Source of the DNA: Acytostelium subglobosum LB1
Lineage: Eukaryota > Evosea > Eumycetozoa > Acytosteliales > Acytosteliaceae
Direction: 5' to 3'
DNA length: 64,000 nucleotides
NCBI RefSeq assembly: GCF_000787575.1
Contig: NW_012236517.1
Location: forward strand, 3,272 to 67,271
Positions within the stretch are counted from its first letter, which is position 1. Every line of letters starts with the position of its first letter. The translations under genes and the position numbers were made by a program. The notes beneath the pieces are model-generated. The model saw only the letters and a list, made by a program, of their open reading frames with translations. It was not told where the DNA came from and did not search any database. Shown here one piece after another: positions 60,929-64,000 of the stretch.

Positions 60929-62596
60929 TTATCGATTATCTAGGAGGCGCTGAAACATTATAGTGTTGAACGAAGAGCAATCATCCACTTTGTGGCGGTG
61001 GAGGACAACGCCTGTGTTTTTGTCGATCTTGCGGTAGGAATACACACCATTCCTGTCCACAACCACATTGTAGTTAATGACGTTGGGAACTAGTTTTGTG
61101 AGAGCCTTTACAAAGGCTATAGCCTGTCTTGATCTATTCATAGGAATGTAGATTGTCAGTGAGTCCATGTGGAGTGATGATGGGGGAATGTCATCAACTG
61201 AGCGATATCGCGTGTCCACAGTGATGCTGAGCGAATGTAAAGATGGGAAACTCTGCAGTTGTTCAAGAGTGGGTATCGTCAAATACTGGAGTTTGTGGAG
61301 GTCAGATATGTCCACAAGTTTGGTACTTGGTCCGAGCATCAATGATGTCAATGTGGCTGGAAGAAGACCGGGTGTAATGTCTTGGACAGAGTCGAGGCCA
61401 TTGAATGAGAGAAGTGCTGGCGGCAATGTACCAGGACTGATTATTCTCCTGTATTGATACGTGAATGTCAATGATCTGAGAGTGATTGGGAGAGAAGAGA
61501 AGTCTTCACAACTGTAACCATCAGAGTCATATAATGTTATCGACGTAATTGATGGGGGTAATATATTCACAAGACTCTGTCGGAATGATACTCCAAATGT
61601 CAAGGTTTGTAGGGATGAGGGAAGTGCATTGTTGAGCGGTTGATTAAAGTTTGAGTCGAAGGACAAATTAATGAGTGAATATGGCAAGACTCCAGGTAAG
61701 AGTAATCTGTTAAATCGAGAGCCAAACTTTAGTGTAGTCAGCGAAGGTGGTAGTGCTCCGCCATCAATGATGTTGTTAAACCAGGAACCAAATTCAAGTA
61801 TTTGGAGCGACTGAGGCAACATTTCAGGGATGATTCGTTGGTTGAAATGACAAAAGAAGGTAAGCGAAGTAAGTGTTGATCCCAATGCACCTGGATCAAT
61901 TGGTTTGTTGAATGCGTCTCCTAATGTCAAGCTCGTGAGGGAGGGTGGGAGAATTCGAGTGGTCAATGTTTCGTTAAAGGTGTTATTTATCCGCAATGAT
62001 TGGAGCGACATTGGGAAAGATCCTGGGCTAATTGTGTGACATATGTCACCCTCCAACTTGATAAGTGATGGTGGGAAACCGCCAGCTTTAACCAACTTGT
62101 CCATAGGGTAAGAACCATAAAACGTCAAAGATGTGAGAGAACATGGTAATGATCCCACGAAAACTTCTTGTCTAAACTTATAACCAAAAGTCAGAGAGGT
62201 GATTGATGACGGAAGCGAACCAGGCGGAATCGGTTGATTGAATGATTCACCAAAGGTTAGTGATATTAGAGATGTTGGGAATGTACTTGAAGTAATAGGT
62301 TGATTGAACCATTTGCCAAATGTGAGCGTTTTGATCGTTGTTATCGACAGTGCCGTGATATCCTGATTGAATTTTGGGTGGAACATGAGCTCCCTAACAT
62401 ATTTTTGATATCGAATTGTATCGCAGCTTGTGACATCCTTCACGAGTGTGTTCCCCATTCTAAACGTTGATGTGTTGAGAAGCACTGAGAAGAGTTTCTT
62501 ACATGTCATTCCCAAGCATATCATGTCCAATTTTTCAGACACATTCGAGAATATCTTGGTGATGATGTTCAATGGGATTGTTGTGCTTGTGCTCAT
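60929..62596 (-). CDS. FNIP-repeat F-box-like protein
   Basis: The intronless 555-residue protein begins with an F-box-like segment (IPLNIITKIFSNVSEKLDMICLGMTCKKLF, about 8-37), followed by about 13 FNIP repeats of roughly 22 residues. Clear ones include WFNQPITSSTFPTSLISLTF, SFNQPIPPGSLPSSITSLTF, AFNKPIDPGALGSTLTSLTF and NFNQPLNNALPSSLQTLTF. FNIP repeats are an LRR-like solenoid abundant in dictyostelids. With an F-box the protein should act as a substrate receptor of an SCF ubiquitin ligase; the target is unknown. The C-terminus (VDRNGVYSYRKIDKNTGVVLH) is a conserved tail style in such proteins. Confidence 0.92.
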   Translation of the reverse strand: MSTSTTIPLNIITKIFSNVSEKLDMICLGMTCKKLFSVLLNTSTFRMGNTLVKDVTSCDTIRYQKYVRELMFHPKFNQDITALSITTIKTLTFGKWFNQPITSSTFPTSLISLTFGESFNQPIPPGSLPSSITSLTFGYKFRQEVFVGSLPCSLTSLTFYGSYPMDKLVKAGGFPPSLIKLEGDICHTISPGSFPMSLQSLRINNTFNETLTTRILPPSLTSLTLGDAFNKPIDPGALGSTLTSLTFFCHFNQRIIPEMLPQSLQILEFGSWFNNIIDGGALPPSLTTLKFGSRFNRLLLPGVLPYSLINLSFDSNFNQPLNNALPSSLQTLTFGVSFRQSLVNILPPSITSITLYDSDGYSCEDFSSLPITLRSLTFTYQYRRIISPGTLPPALLSFNGLDSVQDITPGLLPATLTSLMLGPSTKLVDISDLHKLQYLTIPTLEQLQSFPSLHSLSITVDTRYRSVDDIPPSSLHMDSLTIYIPMNRSRQAIAFVKALTKLVPNVINYNVVVDRNGVYSYRKIDKNTGVVLHRHKVDDCSSFNTIMFQRLLDNR

Positions 62597-63077
62597 TGTA
62601 TCTGTAGACTTGCAATATCTATCTTAAGGCAAACAAAACTCAGACCATGAGAGCCACAACAAATTTTATGAAATGGCGACAAATTGCATATTAACGTAAC
62701 GTTCTGTTCCCACCTTTTCCAAAGAGATGACAAATGTCATGGTAAAATTTGTATGTATAATGATTAGTATCAACAATATATATATCTAATAGATAATTAA
62801 ATAGAATAATAATAAGATGACGTTCACTAATTCGTTCATTCTTTCTTGTTGTTCAGAGTGAACAGATAATAACTTATTATCTCAAATGACTCGACAAAGC
62901 TGAAAAATGGGGTGATAGACCTTTTCTTAGGTTCTGAGGACTTGCTGTGCTGGCTCGCAATTTTAGCAACTTTGAGAGCTTTTGGAACTAATAAACACAA
63001 TCCTCTTTATTATTGTGTGTAATAATTCGTACAAATACAGTTAGAATATTATATAATATATATATATATTAATAATA
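62597..63077. promoter_or_regulatory. Divergent region, FNIP gene / beta-helix gene
   Basis: This 481-bp gap holds a 10-bp inverted repeat ACAAATTTTA (62659-62668) and TAAAATTTGT (62743-62752), then two touching inverted repeats: GTTCA-GAG-TGAAC (62851-62863) and AGATAATAA-C-TTATTATCT (62864-62882). An AT-repeat box lies just before the right start. No gene is seen. Confidence 0.45.
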
Positions 63078-64000
63078 ATGAGATTAAGTTCAACTTTAAC
63101 ATGGTTGGCATTATCGCTGACCATTGTGTTGGCAGTCGTTTCTGCTCAAGATAATAACAACATTTACAATAACAACAATACTTGTTATGTCTCAAACACA
63201 GTGACAAACTGTCAGACAGCAACATCCAACATAACCAATAACATATGTCCAAGTGTATCTGATTGCTGGACATTGATGGTTGGTCCACTCAGAAGAACAC
63301 TGACCAACGCAGTTTACATCAAGGTACAGCCTGGCGTCTATTCTGAAGAGACAATCATCTCAAACTTCAAGAGTGTGATGCCCTCTCTTGAGATCTCTGC
63401 TGTGGACCCATCTGACCGTCCAGTTTTGAATATTAATGTTGTAAGTATTAATTTATCAACAATGTGTTTGAGACAACGTTGGTGTCATAAACTAATCAAT
63501 ATAAATATATATATATATATATAATAGCAATCCTTCATCAACATTGATTTGGCTCAATACACCAATCCGATCAATGTCTCCCTCCTTGGTCTGATCATTG
63601 TGGATAATGTTGGATCCACTGAGAAGGATATGATCAGGGTCCAGGCCGACCCACAGGCTACCATTGGCACCTCTAATTTCACCTTTATCAACTCTACCAT
63701 CACAAACTGCAACAGGACCTCTTCAGGCTACTACTACTACAGTCCCTACTCCTGTCTCAATGTTAAGAACTTTAATGTTGTGATGAGAAGATCCTCCGTG
63801 ACCAACTCGACTGCATTATCCAACCGTATGTATTTCCTATTCATTCACACAGATTAGTCCTGCCTTCCTTACACTTTATTTTCTAGCTGTCGTCTCACTG
63901 AGATCCGAGAAAGCAGTTGTCGATCACTCCAGCTTCACTGACAACACCGGTACCTCTCTTCGTTTCGATGGCAACAACTTTGGTTCGTTGCATCTCAGCA
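63078..64000 (+). CDS. Secreted beta-helix-like protein, 5' part only
   Basis: Three exons are visible (63078-63440, 63528-63825, 63887 to the window end). A signal peptide (WLALSLTIVLAVVSAQ) is followed by an Asn-rich stretch and then the pattern ISAVDPSDRPVLNINV, INIDLAQYTNPINVSLLGLIIVDN, SNFTFINSTITNC, VVDHSSFTDNTGTSLRFDGN. This is typical of right-handed parallel beta-helix (pectin-lyase-like) surface or secreted proteins of dictyostelids. Many NxS/T sites suggest glycosylation. The C-terminal part lies outside the window, so anchoring cannot be judged. Both introns are in phase. Confidence 0.8.

Overview
The window looks like nuclear DNA of a dictyostelid social amoeba. The signs are AT-rich intergenic DNA, many short introns (about 55-125 bp, GTA(A/T)G...AG), abundant CAA/AAC tracts coding for poly-Q and poly-N, and dictyostelid gene types: two ComC-like surface proteins, an FNIP-repeat F-box protein and a Krs/MST kinase. 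Coding DNA is less AT-rich than I expect for Dictyostelium discoideum, so another dictyostelid lineage is more likely (inference). Genes are single-copy eukaryotic units, not operons. I found no intact mobile element, CRISPR array, rRNA gene or convincing tRNA gene.

Left edge (1-3.6 kb): a degenerate tandem repeat of about 174 bp, then two head-to-head, 5'-truncated fragments of one secreted-protein family. 3.6-13.6 kb: a small H1-tail-like basic protein, a Ste20-type kinase, AP-1 sigma, farnesyl diphosphate synthase, calcineurin A and an SRPBCC-fold protein. 13.9-30.5 kb: a full-length ABCC transporter, a non-canonical poly(A) polymerase, a MRH/EGF/ComC-type surface protein, Nup155 and an Ariadne-type RBR ubiquitin ligase. 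30.7-42.9 kb: SF3B2, a TBC1D5-like RabGAP with a prion-like tail, a Krs/Hippo kinase with a SARAH helix, a RasGAP, Arl8 and a small unknown ORF. 43-55.2 kb: a DNase II with a GPI-type tail, a 14-exon LRR/EGF ComC-like protein, a monoacylglycerol-lipase-like hydrolase with a heptad-repeat tail, a poly-Q/N nuclear protein and a bacterial-type methyltransferase. 55.2-64 kb: ribonucleotide reductase large subunit, a GH9 cellulase with an apparent frameshift, an FNIP F-box protein and the start of a secreted beta-helix-like protein.

Functional themes are endolysosomal traffic (AP-1 sigma, Arl8, TBC RabGAP, DNase II, MRH protein), signalling (two Ste20 kinases, calcineurin, RasGAP), cell-surface recognition (two ComC-like proteins) and core housekeeping (Nup155, SF3B2, FPPS, RNR). 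Several gene pairs are divergent with 0.3-1.1 kb between them, and two of these gaps carry perfect palindromes of 22 and 20 bp. Exon limits were set by hand from splice consensus plus reading-phase agreement. Every multi-exon model given with exon limits closes in frame, except the cellulase and the two left-edge fragments.
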